The notes under the pieces: generated by a model
Told to the model about the DNA's origin: nothing
Seen by the model: the letters and a program-made list of their open reading frames with translations, nothing else
Database searches by the model: none
Source: Bacillota bacterium
Lineage (GTDB): Bacteria > Bacillota > Limnochordia > Darwinibacteriales > Darwinibacteriaceae
DNA length: 44,813 nt
Assembly: GCA_012838305.1 (NCBI GenBank)
Contig: DUPN01000036.1
Span: 1 to 44,813, forward strand
Reading direction: 5' to 3'
Program-made: the position numbers and the translations under genes
Part shown: positions 30,629-38,373 of the stretch, in pieces
Layout of the letters: every line of letters begins with the position of its first letter
How positions within the stretch are numbered: the stretch's first letter is position 1

Positions 30629-31054
30629 ATGTTTCCAAATCACCCGCGGGTGCCAAAGAGTTGTCCTCCGGGTTTCTTGGGCCGCTATACTGTTGTCCAA
30701 GGGGACTCCATGTTTTCCATTGCGCAGCGTTTTGGCGTATCACTCGATGCCCTGATTGCAGCAAATCCTCACATTACAAATCCTAAACTGATCTTTCCAG
30801 GTGACGTCCTGTGTGTACCTCAAAAGATCCCACCACCGCCACCACCGCCGCCAGAGAAGGAATGTCCTTGTCCTGTGACCCTCTTAGACTTCATCCACCG
30901 CTCTGTGACTGTGACAACCCGCTGCGGCGTTGTCTCGGGAAGACTGGTCTTTGTGGGGGATGACTCCATCATCCTGCAGGATGGCAAAACCACGACCGTC
31001 ATTCGCTGCAAGGAAATCTGCTTTGTCCGGATCTCAAGACTAAAGGAGGAATAG
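30629..31054 (+). CDS. LysM-polyproline-Sm-like domain protein
   Basis: 141-residue protein. Residues 18-66 are a LysM domain (GRYTVVQGDSMFSIAQRFGV, then AANPHITNPKLIFPGDVLCVP), which binds N-acetylglucosamine polymers. A run of eight prolines follows (KIPPPPPPPPEK). Residues 80-141 resemble an Sm/SH3-like small beta-barrel (VTVTTRCGVVSGRLVFVG, IILQDG, IRCKEICFVRI), similar in layout to spore-coat DUF2642-like domains. No signal peptide is present, which fits spore coat or cortex proteins assembled from the mother cell (inference). It is immediately followed by a gene with the same second domain. Confidence 0.82.
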   Translation: MFPNHPRVPKSCPPGFLGRYTVVQGDSMFSIAQRFGVSLDALIAANPHITNPKLIFPGDVLCVPQKIPPPPPPPPEKECPCPVTLLDFIHRSVTVTTRCGVVSGRLVFVGDDSIILQDGKTTTVIRCKEICFVRISRLKEE

Positions 31055-31056
31055 GA

Positions 31057-31260
31057 GTGCATCGCGACTGTTGTGCGTGCCCCGAAGGGTTAGCCATGTT
31101 TCTGGACCGGCGAGTTGTGGTCTCCACAAAGTGCGGAGACATACACGGCATTCTCCGCGCTTTTGGGGAGACATTCCTTGAAGTGCAAGAAGACAATCCC
31201 AAGGTAGAACTGACCGTTATCCAGTGCGGTCAGGTCTGCTTTGTCCGGTTGCTCGACTAA
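31057..31260 (+). CDS. Small Sm-like domain protein, paralogue of the LysM protein's C-terminus
   Basis: 67-residue protein whose core (VVVSTKCGDIHGILRAFG, FLEVQEDN, LTVIQCGQVCFVRLLD) repeats the pattern of residues 85-138 of the preceding LysM protein: the TxCG turn, a central glycine and IxCxxxCFVR near the end are shared. The start is GTG 31057, two bases after the upstream stop, with AGGAGG seven bases before it. The two genes form an operon closed by a hairpin at 31281-31313. Three N-terminal cysteines (CCACP) could cross-link it in a coat-like structure. Function unknown. Confidence 0.75.
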   Translation: MHRDCCACPEGLAMFLDRRVVVSTKCGDIHGILRAFGETFLEVQEDNPKVELTVIQCGQVCFVRLLD

Positions 31261-31280
31261 CCGGTCATCAACTCCTTGGA

Positions 31281-31323
31281 GAGGCTGGTTCTCGAGGATT
31301 CTCGACCAGCCTCTTCTCTCTCT
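31281..31323 (+). terminator. Intrinsic terminator of the LysM/Sm-like operon
   Basis: GAGGCTGGT (31281-31289) pairs with ACCAGCCTC (31305-31313), with an inner CGAG-GATT-CTCG stem, followed by the pyrimidine tract TTCTCTCTCT. Confidence 0.7.
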
Positions 31324-31330
31324 GATCACA

Positions 31331-31380
31331 AAAAAGAGAGACTGAACGAAGTGGATTTTGTCCCACTCCGAACAGTCTCT
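31331..31380 (-). terminator. Terminator for the convergent CNNM-type gene
   Basis: The minus strand reads AGAGACTG-TTCGGA-GTGG-loop-CCAC-TTCGTT-CAGTCTCT, then CTTTTTT. Two stems are separated by a symmetric 6x6 internal loop. It lies 211 bp beyond the stop codon of the CNNM-type gene, leaving a long 3' untranslated region. Confidence 0.65.
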
Positions 31381-31590
31381 AAGCAGGGATTGGTTGCAGG
31401 TACCAAAGCTGATGCTTTGCATGAAGTCAATCATGAGTGTGTCACTTGTCTATGCAAATGACACGTCATCATCGGATGACGCCACCCGGAGTGAACACTA
31501 TACCTTCAATCCCTCAATTCTAGAATAACCGCGGATGCCAGTTTTATTCTGCCAATTTCTTCCGAACAGCCTAAAGGCTAGAGCGCGCCC
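31381..31590. other. 3' region between the terminator and the CNNM-type gene
   Basis: No gene is seen. A short perfect hairpin, CGTCATC/GATGACG, occurs at about 31468-31485, and AGCCT/AGGCT at about 31568-31579. Neither has a T-run. If the terminator at 31331-31380 is the real end, this is transcribed 3' UTR. Confidence 0.45.
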
Positions 31591-32856
31591 CTAACTTACT
31601 TCTTCTTCACTAAGCAGGTCTTGGCTAACATAGATGATGGTCTCTAAGACCCGTCTAGCGCTTGTTTTGGAAATGGTCACAGAGAGATTTCCGAAGTCAA
31701 ACTGATCCCCTTCTTGGGGGACTCTGCCCAGTTCCTCTAGGACCCAACCTCCCACAGTGGTTGCATCCACTTCGTCATCGTCGATATTGAGGGTACGAAA
31801 CAGTTTCTCCAAGTTGGCTGTGGCCAGCACTCTGTATTCATTTTCCCCAAGCTGTTCGATCTCCTCAACGACCTCATCGTGTTCGTCCCAAATCTCCCCA
31901 ACCAACTCCTCAATGATATCTTCCATGGTGACGATACCAAGAGTGCCGCCATATTCATCCGTTACCACTGCAATATGTGACTTACTCTGCTGCAAATGGC
32001 TCATCAAGGTAGAGAGCTTCATGGAAGTGGTGACAAAGATGGCCGGTTTAATGATGCCGGCGATGGACTCTGTCCCATGCACTACTTCGTTATGGAAGTC
32101 CTTCTGGTTGATGATCCCCACCACTTCATCAATGGAGCCTTGGTAAACAGGGATCCTAGAATAGCCGCTGTCGCGAAACACCTCCAGAATATCCCCAGCA
32201 GAGGCAGAATCCGCCACCGCCACGACATCCACCCGGGGAGTGACGATATCGCCTACTTCTAGATCATCAAACTCGATCACACTGCGAATAAGCTCCCCTT
32301 CCTGCTCATTGATGCCGCCCTCAATCTGGGCTTCCTCCACGATGGTCAAGAGTTCTTCCTCCGTAATACCCTGCTCCTTCCCTACATTCAACCGCCTTGA
32401 GAGCTGCCTCGTACCCCAGGAAAAAGAGCGGATCAAAGGCGCGAACACCACCATGAGCACACGGACCACAGGAGCCGCAACCAGGACAAACTGATCTGCC
32501 GACGCTTTGGCCAAAGACTTGGGGAAAATCTCGCCAAAGATCAAAACCAAGATGGTCACGACGACTGTGGAAACGGTAACGCCGATATGTCCAAAATAGC
32601 GCGTAAAGATCACCGTTCCTATGGATGCTGCCGTAATATTGACGATATTGTTGCCAATTAGCAGTGTGGTCAAGACTCCGTCATAATCCTCGGCGAGCTT
32701 GAGCACCAAACTCGCTCTTTTGTCCCCATTGGAGCTCGCATTTTTGAGCCTAACCCCGTTGAACGATGTAAAGGCGGTCTCTGCAGCCGAAAAACACGCA
32801 GACATTAAAAGCAGTACACCCAAAGATACGATCAGTGTTATACTACTGCCGTCCAT
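31591..32856 (-). CDS. CNNM/CorC-HlyC family protein (DUF21-CBS-CBS-transporter-associated domain)
   Basis: 421-residue membrane protein. The N-terminal DUF21 membrane domain spans about residues 5-185, with SACFSAAETAFTSFNGVRLKN and a run of helices including TVVVTILVLIFGEIFPKSLAK. A CBS pair covers about 200-330 (VGDIVTPRVDVVAV, SRIPVYQGSIDEVVGIINQKDF, HIAVVTDEYGGTLGIVTMEDIIEELVGEIWDE). The CorC_HlyC domain ends the protein. These proteins are linked to magnesium (and sodium) transport; 'hemolysin' labels are historical. ATG 32856 follows a GGGGGG stretch. A 50-residue ORF lies just upstream on the same strand and may share its promoter. Confidence 0.93.
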   Translation of the reverse strand: MDGSSITLIVSLGVLLLMSACFSAAETAFTSFNGVRLKNASSNGDKRASLVLKLAEDYDGVLTTLLIGNNIVNITAASIGTVIFTRYFGHIGVTVSTVVVTILVLIFGEIFPKSLAKASADQFVLVAAPVVRVLMVVFAPLIRSFSWGTRQLSRRLNVGKEQGITEEELLTIVEEAQIEGGINEQEGELIRSVIEFDDLEVGDIVTPRVDVVAVADSASAGDILEVFRDSGYSRIPVYQGSIDEVVGIINQKDFHNEVVHGTESIAGIIKPAIFVTTSMKLSTLMSHLQQSKSHIAVVTDEYGGTLGIVTMEDIIEELVGEIWDEHDEVVEEIEQLGENEYRVLATANLEKLFRTLNIDDDEVDATTVGGWVLEELGRVPQEGDQFDFGNLSVTISKTSARRVLETIIYVSQDLLSEEEVS

Positions 32857-32903
32857 CTAGCACAATCCCCCCATTTTACTACCTCTGTCCACACGGATGT
32901 GTA

Positions 32904-33056
32904 TCAACAGAGCTGATAGTCTGAAGGGCCTTTCTCGGCGGCATCAACCAGGGAGCGCAAGACGCGCATACGATTCTGTCGAAACAGCGTCGATACCGTT
33001 ATTCCCATGCATAATTCCGCACGCAAAAAGGAACTTCGATCCGGCGGTTCGTCCAT
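32904..33056 (-). CDS. Putative 50-residue small protein upstream of the CNNM-type gene
   Basis: Open frame of 50 codons with ATG 33056, GAGGAG six bases upstream, and an extended -10 (TGGTATAAT) about 35 bp upstream. The product starts MDEPPDRSSFLRAELCMGI and has a basic, possibly helical second half (LFRQNRMRVLRSLVDAAEKG). It contains no transmembrane helix or known motif. The strong start signals and the position in front of the CNNM-type gene support translation, perhaps as a leader or small regulator; no homologue comes to mind. Confidence 0.5.
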   Translation of the reverse strand: MDEPPDRSSFLRAELCMGITVSTLFRQNRMRVLRSLVDAAEKGPSDYQLC

Positions 33057-33076
33057 TTCCATCTCCTCTTCTAGTA

Positions 33077-33098
33077 AGGTGTATACAATTATACCACA
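33077..33098 (-). promoter_or_regulatory. Extended -10 promoter with palindrome before the small ORF
   Basis: The minus strand has TGGTATAATTG, an extended -10, and the -10 lies in a dyad (GTATA-CAAT-TATAC). The -35 region is weak. The dyad could be an operator, or may simply reflect the AT-rich palindromic nature of TATA sequences. Confidence 0.45.
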
Positions 33099-33181
33099 AT
33101 CTTCCCATTTTCTCTACGGCCTGGAGGACGGTTGCATGGACGCCCTGCATCGTGCGTATACATTAGCAGGAGGCGACCGCC

Positions 33182-34789
33182 ATGTTTGTCGTGGTTTTGA
33201 AGGGACGAAGGTTGATCCTGCATCTGATCACCTTATTCTGGGCGCTGGGGCTGCTGTTTTCTCTCTGGTCCTGGCTGACCAGACCCTATCGCCCTCCTTT
33301 GATTGGATTGGACGGGCAATCGACCGCACTCCTCGAGCAGCTCTTCCAGGGAGAGCAAATCGGCGCCATCCGTTTAGGCCCACAATCTGACTTGCTGGTC
33401 TGGCTGCAAAAGGGCGAGCTAGACTACATCATTGAACTGGATGCGCCAACAGCGCATTTGATGAGCTGGCACTTGGGGGAGCTTTTACCCGCTGTAGTTG
33501 TGCCCTATTTTGATCGTCGGATGGAAATGGACTTAGGGAAGCTGCAGGCTCTCCTCGCTGATGAACCCCATCAAGTGCTAATCGCCGATTCCCTGGCCTT
33601 GCCCGGTTTTCCCTGGTCGCCCCGTTCCGTCCGCTACTTGCCTTCCGAGAAGGTGGTGGAGGCGCTTAGGGAAGGGCAGGGGAAAATCGGCATTATCCCC
33701 TGGCAGGACCGATTGCCAGGGGTACGGGTGCTGCCTTTCTCCGCCACTGACGATCCTGAGTCAAACCCGTTACGGCGCTCACTTTTCTTAAGCCGCTCCC
33801 CCAAGAATGTGCTAGCAAGACTTCGAGACCGTTTCACCCAGCACCAGGACTTACAGGGAGACACAGCCTATCTAAGGGAGCAGCAAGTCACCTTATTGGC
33901 GGTGGGCGACATCATGCTCGACCGTGATGTGAAGAAAGAAGGACTGCAGAAGGGCTGGACCCATATTTTCTCGGAGGTGGCTCCCCGCATTCGTCAGGCG
34001 GACCTGTCCTTCGCCAATCTAGAGTCACCCATAGGAGACAAAGGGCACTTCATCAATATGTTTCAAGCCCCTCCCCAAGCGATAGAGGGAGTCGCCTCCG
34101 CCGGCTTTGATGTGGTGTCCTTGGCCAACAATCACACCCTGGACTACCATCACGAAGGTATGTTTGAGACCATGCGCCTCTTGGACCAAGTGGGGATTGA
34201 CTGGGTTGGCGCGGGGGAAAACATCCAAGAAGCAAGAAGACCTCTGATCACAGAGGTGTCTGGAATTCGAGTGGGTTTTTTGGCCTATACGGAGATGTGG
34301 TTTGTGCACGCCAGAGAACCCATCAGCTGGCAGGCAACCCTGGATGAACCGGGGGTGGCACCCGCTGAGCTGGATTTGGTTGTAGAAGATGTCAAAAAGC
34401 TCCGTGATCAGGTGGATTGTGTCATCGTCACAGTACATTGGGGCAAAGAATATGTCCACGAGCCCACCCCTGAACAGAGGAGCCTGGCCAGGGCAGCTGT
34501 GGATGCAGGAGCTGATTTGGTTCTCGGACATCATCCCCATGTCCTGCAGGGCATTGAATTCTACAAGCAAGGAGTCATTGTCTACAGTCTGGGCAACTTC
34601 GTCTTCGACCTCAATCGCCCCAAAACATGGGAAACCATGATGCTCGAATTTACCCTTTCACCCCGAGGTCCCCTGGACATGACCATTATTCCCGCCTATA
34701 TCTTCGGAATACAACCCCGCATCCTAACGGGATCACACAGAGAAGCGGTCTATGATCAAATCCGCTCCTACTCCCTTCCGTTTGATTAA
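33182..34789 (+). CDS. CapA-family poly-gamma-glutamate/capsule-type metallophosphatase with N-terminal binding-protein-like domain
   Basis: 535-residue envelope protein. One membrane helix lies at about residues 10-33 (HLITLFWALGLLFSLWSWL). Residues 40-230 look like a periplasmic-binding-type domain (GEQIGAIRLGP, KIGIIPWQDRLPGVRVLPF). Residues 238-535 form the CapA metallophosphatase-like domain: AVGDIMLDRDV, FANLESPIGD, SLANNHTLDYH, VTVHWGKEYVHEP and GHHPHVLQG provide the metal-binding Asp, Asn and His set. CapA proteins take part in making or exporting anionic wall or capsule polymers; no other capsule genes (capB, capC) are nearby. AGGAGG precedes ATG 33182 by eight bases. The 3' end overlaps the convergent translation GTPase gene by 4 bp. 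Confidence 0.9.
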   Translation: MFVVVLKGRRLILHLITLFWALGLLFSLWSWLTRPYRPPLIGLDGQSTALLEQLFQGEQIGAIRLGPQSDLLVWLQKGELDYIIELDAPTAHLMSWHLGELLPAVVVPYFDRRMEMDLGKLQALLADEPHQVLIADSLALPGFPWSPRSVRYLPSEKVVEALREGQGKIGIIPWQDRLPGVRVLPFSATDDPESNPLRRSLFLSRSPKNVLARLRDRFTQHQDLQGDTAYLREQQVTLLAVGDIMLDRDVKKEGLQKGWTHIFSEVAPRIRQADLSFANLESPIGDKGHFINMFQAPPQAIEGVASAGFDVVSLANNHTLDYHHEGMFETMRLLDQVGIDWVGAGENIQEARRPLITEVSGIRVGFLAYTEMWFVHAREPISWQATLDEPGVAPAELDLVVEDVKKLRDQVDCVIVTVHWGKEYVHEPTPEQRSLARAAVDAGADLVLGHHPHVLQGIEFYKQGVIVYSLGNFVFDLNRPKTWETMMLEFTLSPRGPLDMTIIPAYIFGIQPRILTGSHREAVYDQIRSYSLPFD

Positions 34790-37401
34790 GTCAAATCCTC
34801 CATCTGCTTCTTCACCTTGGGGGTCAGGGTCTCTTCCAGGGGCGTGCGGCTAAAGGGCTGCTTGAGCCCTAGAGAACGTTTGGCGTTCTCCAAGGCCGTT
34901 TCCACCTCTTCCCGCAGTTCCCTGGCGGAGATGAGGCGGCTGCCTGCTCCCCGAATCACCACCTGCTGCAAAGCATCGGATGTGACCACAGCGATATCAT
35001 GTTTCTTTTGGTGACCGTAGGCAAACTTCTCGATGTACTCATCGGCGGTCTGGGCTTCCCTGGTGAAGACCACATGGATATTGTGGTAGTCGCTAATCTC
35101 TTCAGGGCGCCCTGCTACCATATAAGCGTCAAAAACTACAATGATCTCGCACTGTTGAATTCCCCGGTAACTGCTGAGAATATCCAAAAGCCGCATGCGG
35201 GCTGCGTCCATATGCCCTACGGCGAGCTCCTTGAGTTCGGGCCAGGCGTGGATCACATTATAGCCGTCCACCAACAGGAAGCAGTCCCTTGGTTCGCCGA
35301 TCGGAGCCGGCTGCCTTTCTGGTGTAGGGGATGGGTCCGAAGGCAGCTTGCGCCTGTTCCAGCCAACCCTCTTGCCTTGATTGGCGGTGGTGTTCAGATA
35401 CCTGTAGTCATCCTCGTCTAGCTCCTCCCATGGAGCAGGTTCCCCTGTTTGAGCGGGGCCTTTTTGATCCACTCTGTGTCGAAGATGGCTTTCCACATGC
35501 ATGTGGTCCTTGACCTGATCCCAGGGAACATAAAACCCCGTGCCCTGCGAGCAAAAGATAGAACCTGTCGGGTTTTCCACATCCCTCTCCGAATCATAGC
35601 CCATACTCTTGATAACGTCCTCACTGTTGTGGCATGGTTTGTATCCCTCTGGACTAAGGAAGAGCCGTCCCGAACCTCTCGTGTAACCGGCCACCTCCCG
35701 TTGGTAGTTCCGCATCGTGGCCACGGGAGCAGTGCCAGCCAGGATGGCCGCTTCGCCCTTTGTCTCCACGATGGTCCAGCTCCCGTGCATTTTCTCCACA
35801 TCGGTGATCGCCCTGCCGATCATTTTCTCCGGCACTTCCAGACGAAAGCGGTAATAGGGCTCGAGCAGAATGGACTGGGCTTCCTTGAGTCCTTGGCGCA
35901 CAGCTCTGAAGGTGGCCTCCCGGAAATCGCCTCCCACAGTATGGGTATTGTGGGCCCGGCCTGACACAACCGAAATCTTCATGTCCGTAACGGGCGAACC
36001 GGTGAGTACCCCCCTATGGGGTTTTTCCTTGAGGTGGGACAGAATCAGGCGCTGCCAGTTCTTGGCCAGAACATCTTCGCTGCAGTCTAGGACATACTGG
36101 AGTCCACTTCCCGCATCTTGCGGCTCCAAGATCAGATGAACTTCGGCGTAATGCCTCAATGGTTCGAAATGCCCCACGCCCTCCACCATGTTGGCGATGG
36201 TCTCCTTGTAGAGAATTCGTCCAGCATCAAAGGATACTGACACCCCAAAGCGGCTCTGAATCATGCTCTGGAGGATTTCGATCTGCACATCCCCCATCAC
36301 CTGGGCCTGAATTTCTTGCAGCTCCTCATCCCAAACGATGGCCAGTCTCGGCTCCTCCTCCTCTAACTGACGCAGCTGGGGTAGAAGCACCCTCGCTTCA
36401 TAACCTTCTTCCGGCACGACCCTGTAGGAGAGGACAGGCTCCAAAAAGGGCGGATGAGAACTGCTTTCTATTCCTAAACCGTCTCCAGGTTTCGCTTGGC
36501 CAAGGCCGGTTACGGCACAAATCGTCCCTGCCTGGACCGAATCGACCAGATCAAATTTCTCGCCGGAGTAGATCCTGATCTGGTTCACCTTCTCCTCCCA
36601 CTCCCCATGGGTCACCAGATCGCGAACACGGAGACATCCGCCTGTGAGCTTGATGTGGGTCAGGCGATGACCCAGGTCGTCTCGGGAAATCTTAAAAACC
36701 TTGGCGCCGAACTCCTGCGGATACCAAGGGATGTTGACCAAGTCTGCAAGGCCCGCCATAAACTGTTCCACGCCATCAAGCTTCAGGGCGGAGCCAAAGA
36801 AACAAGGAAAGACCCTGCGTCTTTGAATCGCTCTTCGGATCTCCCCAGGTTCGATCTGCCCGTGATCCAAGTAGCTCTCCATGAGACCTTCGTCGCATAG
36901 GGCCAACTGCTCGCAGAAGTGCTCGTCCTTTTGGCCAAAGGCAATGCATCCGCCACTTAACTGACTTTGCAGTGCATGCAGGACAAGCTCTCGATCCGCC
37001 CCCGGCTGATCCATCTTGTTGACAAACACAAAGACGGGCACCTGATAGGCATCTAAAAGGGCCCAAAGAGTGGAAGTGTGACCTTGCACTCCGTCCACCC
37101 CGCTAATCACCAAGATGGCGTAGTCTAGGACCTGCAAAGTTCGCTCCATTTCCGCGGCGAAATCCACATGCCCTGGGGTATCCAGTAAAGTGATTTGCAG
37201 ATCCCCTAGGGCGAGCAGAGCTTGCTGGGAAAAAATCGTGATCCCGCGCTCCCTTTCGAGATCGTGGGTGTCCAGGTAGGCATCCTTGTTATCCACCCTG
37301 CCCAACCTGTGGGTCCGGCCGGCTAAGTAGAGCATACTCTCGGACAAGGTGGTCTTGCCCGCATCCACATGGGCTAGTATACCGATGACAAGTTTGTTCA
37401 T
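34786..37401 (-). CDS. TetM/EF-G-like translation GTPase fused to a C-terminal NYN (Rae1/YacP-type) endoribonuclease domain
   Basis: 871-residue protein. Residues 1-650 are a ribosomal-protection-type translation factor: G1 AHVDAGKTT (10-18), G2 RGITI (52-56), G3 DTPGH (74-78), G4 NKMD (128-131), followed by the usual beta-barrel, EF-G domain IV-like and C-terminal alpha/beta domains. Residues 706-850 match the NYN/PIN-like fold of YacP/Rae1: LLVDGYNVIHAWPEL (Asp712), VVFDAY (Asp758), TADEYIEKF (Asp787), VVTSDALQQ (Asp809), which are the acidic metal-site residues. Rae1 cuts mRNA in the ribosomal A site (known). The fusion joins a factor that enters the A site with an A-site RNase. Tetracycline resistance is possible but not shown. 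Confidence 0.9.
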   Translation of the reverse strand: MNKLVIGILAHVDAGKTTLSESMLYLAGRTHRLGRVDNKDAYLDTHDLERERGITIFSQQALLALGDLQITLLDTPGHVDFAAEMERTLQVLDYAILVISGVDGVQGHTSTLWALLDAYQVPVFVFVNKMDQPGADRELVLHALQSQLSGGCIAFGQKDEHFCEQLALCDEGLMESYLDHGQIEPGEIRRAIQRRRVFPCFFGSALKLDGVEQFMAGLADLVNIPWYPQEFGAKVFKISRDDLGHRLTHIKLTGGCLRVRDLVTHGEWEEKVNQIRIYSGEKFDLVDSVQAGTICAVTGLGQAKPGDGLGIESSSHPPFLEPVLSYRVVPEEGYEARVLLPQLRQLEEEEPRLAIVWDEELQEIQAQVMGDVQIEILQSMIQSRFGVSVSFDAGRILYKETIANMVEGVGHFEPLRHYAEVHLILEPQDAGSGLQYVLDCSEDVLAKNWQRLILSHLKEKPHRGVLTGSPVTDMKISVVSGRAHNTHTVGGDFREATFRAVRQGLKEAQSILLEPYYRFRLEVPEKMIGRAITDVEKMHGSWTIVETKGEAAILAGTAPVATMRNYQREVAGYTRGSGRLFLSPEGYKPCHNSEDVIKSMGYDSERDVENPTGSIFCSQGTGFYVPWDQVKDHMHVESHLRHRVDQKGPAQTGEPAPWEELDEDDYRYLNTTANQGKRVGWNRRKLPSDPSPTPERQPAPIGEPRDCFLLVDGYNVIHAWPELKELAVGHMDAARMRLLDILSSYRGIQQCEIIVVFDAYMVAGRPEEISDYHNIHVVFTREAQTADEYIEKFAYGHQKKHDIAVVTSDALQQVVIRGAGSRLISARELREEVETALENAKRSLGLKQPFSRTPLEETLTPKVKKQMEDLT

Positions 37402-37476
37402 GTCCGTTCCAATCCTTCACGACATTCTTCTACTACCATGGTATCAATAAACGCGATCCCTGACAATCTATCGCGC

Positions 37477-37502
37477 AAAAGCCCCCACCTTGCAGTGGGG
37501 GC
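37477..37502 (-). terminator. Intrinsic terminator of the peptide transporter operon
   Basis: Minus strand GCCCCCAC-TGCAAG-GTGGGGGC followed by TTTT, 28 bp after the DppC-type stop. It shows that the operon ends here without ATPase genes. Confidence 0.85.
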
Positions 37503-37529
37503 ATCCTTGACATGGGTGATCGCGCCTGC

Positions 37530-38360
37530 TTACCGTCCCCTTAGCTGCGGATCACCAATATCACGCAATCCGTCTCCCAGAAGGTTAAACCCCAGGACGG
37601 TAAAGACGATGGCCAGCCCGGGATAGAGGGTAAGGTGAGGTGCAGTCCTGATCGCTTCTCTACCGAGAGCTAACATGCGTCCCCAGCTAATGATGGGAGG
37701 CTGGGCTCCCAAGCCGAGGAAGCTTAGCGTTGCTTCGGTCGTGATCGCGGTTCCCATATTGAGGGAAGCTACAACCAAAATGGGTGCAAAGCTGTTGATC
37801 AAAATGTGCCTAAACAGAATTCTGCGATTGGTCAATCCTAGGGCTACACCAGCCATCACAAACTCTTCTTCCTTCAATCCCAACACCATACTCCGGGTAA
37901 CCCTGGTCATAGCCGGAATTCGCACAATAGCTACGGCAAACATAGCATTGATCACGCCAGGTCCCATGGTAGCCACAATGGCGATGGCCAACAAAATCGA
38001 AGGGAAGGACAGAATCAGGTCCATAATCCTCATGATCACGGCGTCAACCTTGCCGCCCACATATCCGGCGATGGCCCCCAGGGCGACACCAAAGACCAAA
38101 GAGACCCCAGTTGCCGTCACAGCGATCAACAACGACACCCTAGACCCAACGAGAATGCGGCTTAAAACGTCCCGCCCCATATCATCGGTTCCCAAAATAT
38201 AGGTGCCTCCCGTACCTTCAGGCGCACGATAACTATTCCAAATATCCATTTTGTAGGGGTCATGGGGAGCCAAGACGTCGGCAAAGATGGCCACAATAAC
38301 TAAAATGCCGATTAAGATCAGCCCTGTCAAGGCGCTTTTGCTGCGTAACAAATACTTCAT
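37530..38360 (-). CDS. Dipeptide/oligopeptide ABC transporter permease, DppC-type
   Basis: 276-residue inner-membrane permease with about six helices. Diagnostic features are the N-terminal LIGILVIVAIFADVLAPHDP, the periplasmic YILGTDDMGRDVLSRILVGSRVSL motif found in nearly all DppC proteins, and the EAA-like loop EEFVMAGVALGLTNRRILFRHIL. It works with the DppB-type partner 13 bp upstream and the binding protein. The expected ATPases (DppD/DppF) are missing; a terminator follows. They must come from another locus if the system is active. Confidence 0.93.
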   Translation of the reverse strand: MKYLLRSKSALTGLILIGILVIVAIFADVLAPHDPYKMDIWNSYRAPEGTGGTYILGTDDMGRDVLSRILVGSRVSLLIAVTATGVSLVFGVALGAIAGYVGGKVDAVIMRIMDLILSFPSILLAIAIVATMGPGVINAMFAVAIVRIPAMTRVTRSMVLGLKEEEFVMAGVALGLTNRRILFRHILINSFAPILVVASLNMGTAITTEATLSFLGLGAQPPIISWGRMLALGREAIRTAPHLTLYPGLAIVFTVLGFNLLGDGLRDIGDPQLRGR

Positions 38361-38373
38361 CGTCTCTGCCTCC

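Noticed and set aside
34025-34570. Long antisense open frame (181 codons) inside the CapA gene, and many similar ones inside other genes.
   Set aside because: They are shadows caused by codon bias in the true genes; none has start signals or family features.
37430-37445. Palindrome TACCATGGTA upstream of the translation GTPase gene.
   Set aside because: Too short and single-copy to call an operator; no promoter geometry around it could be fixed.
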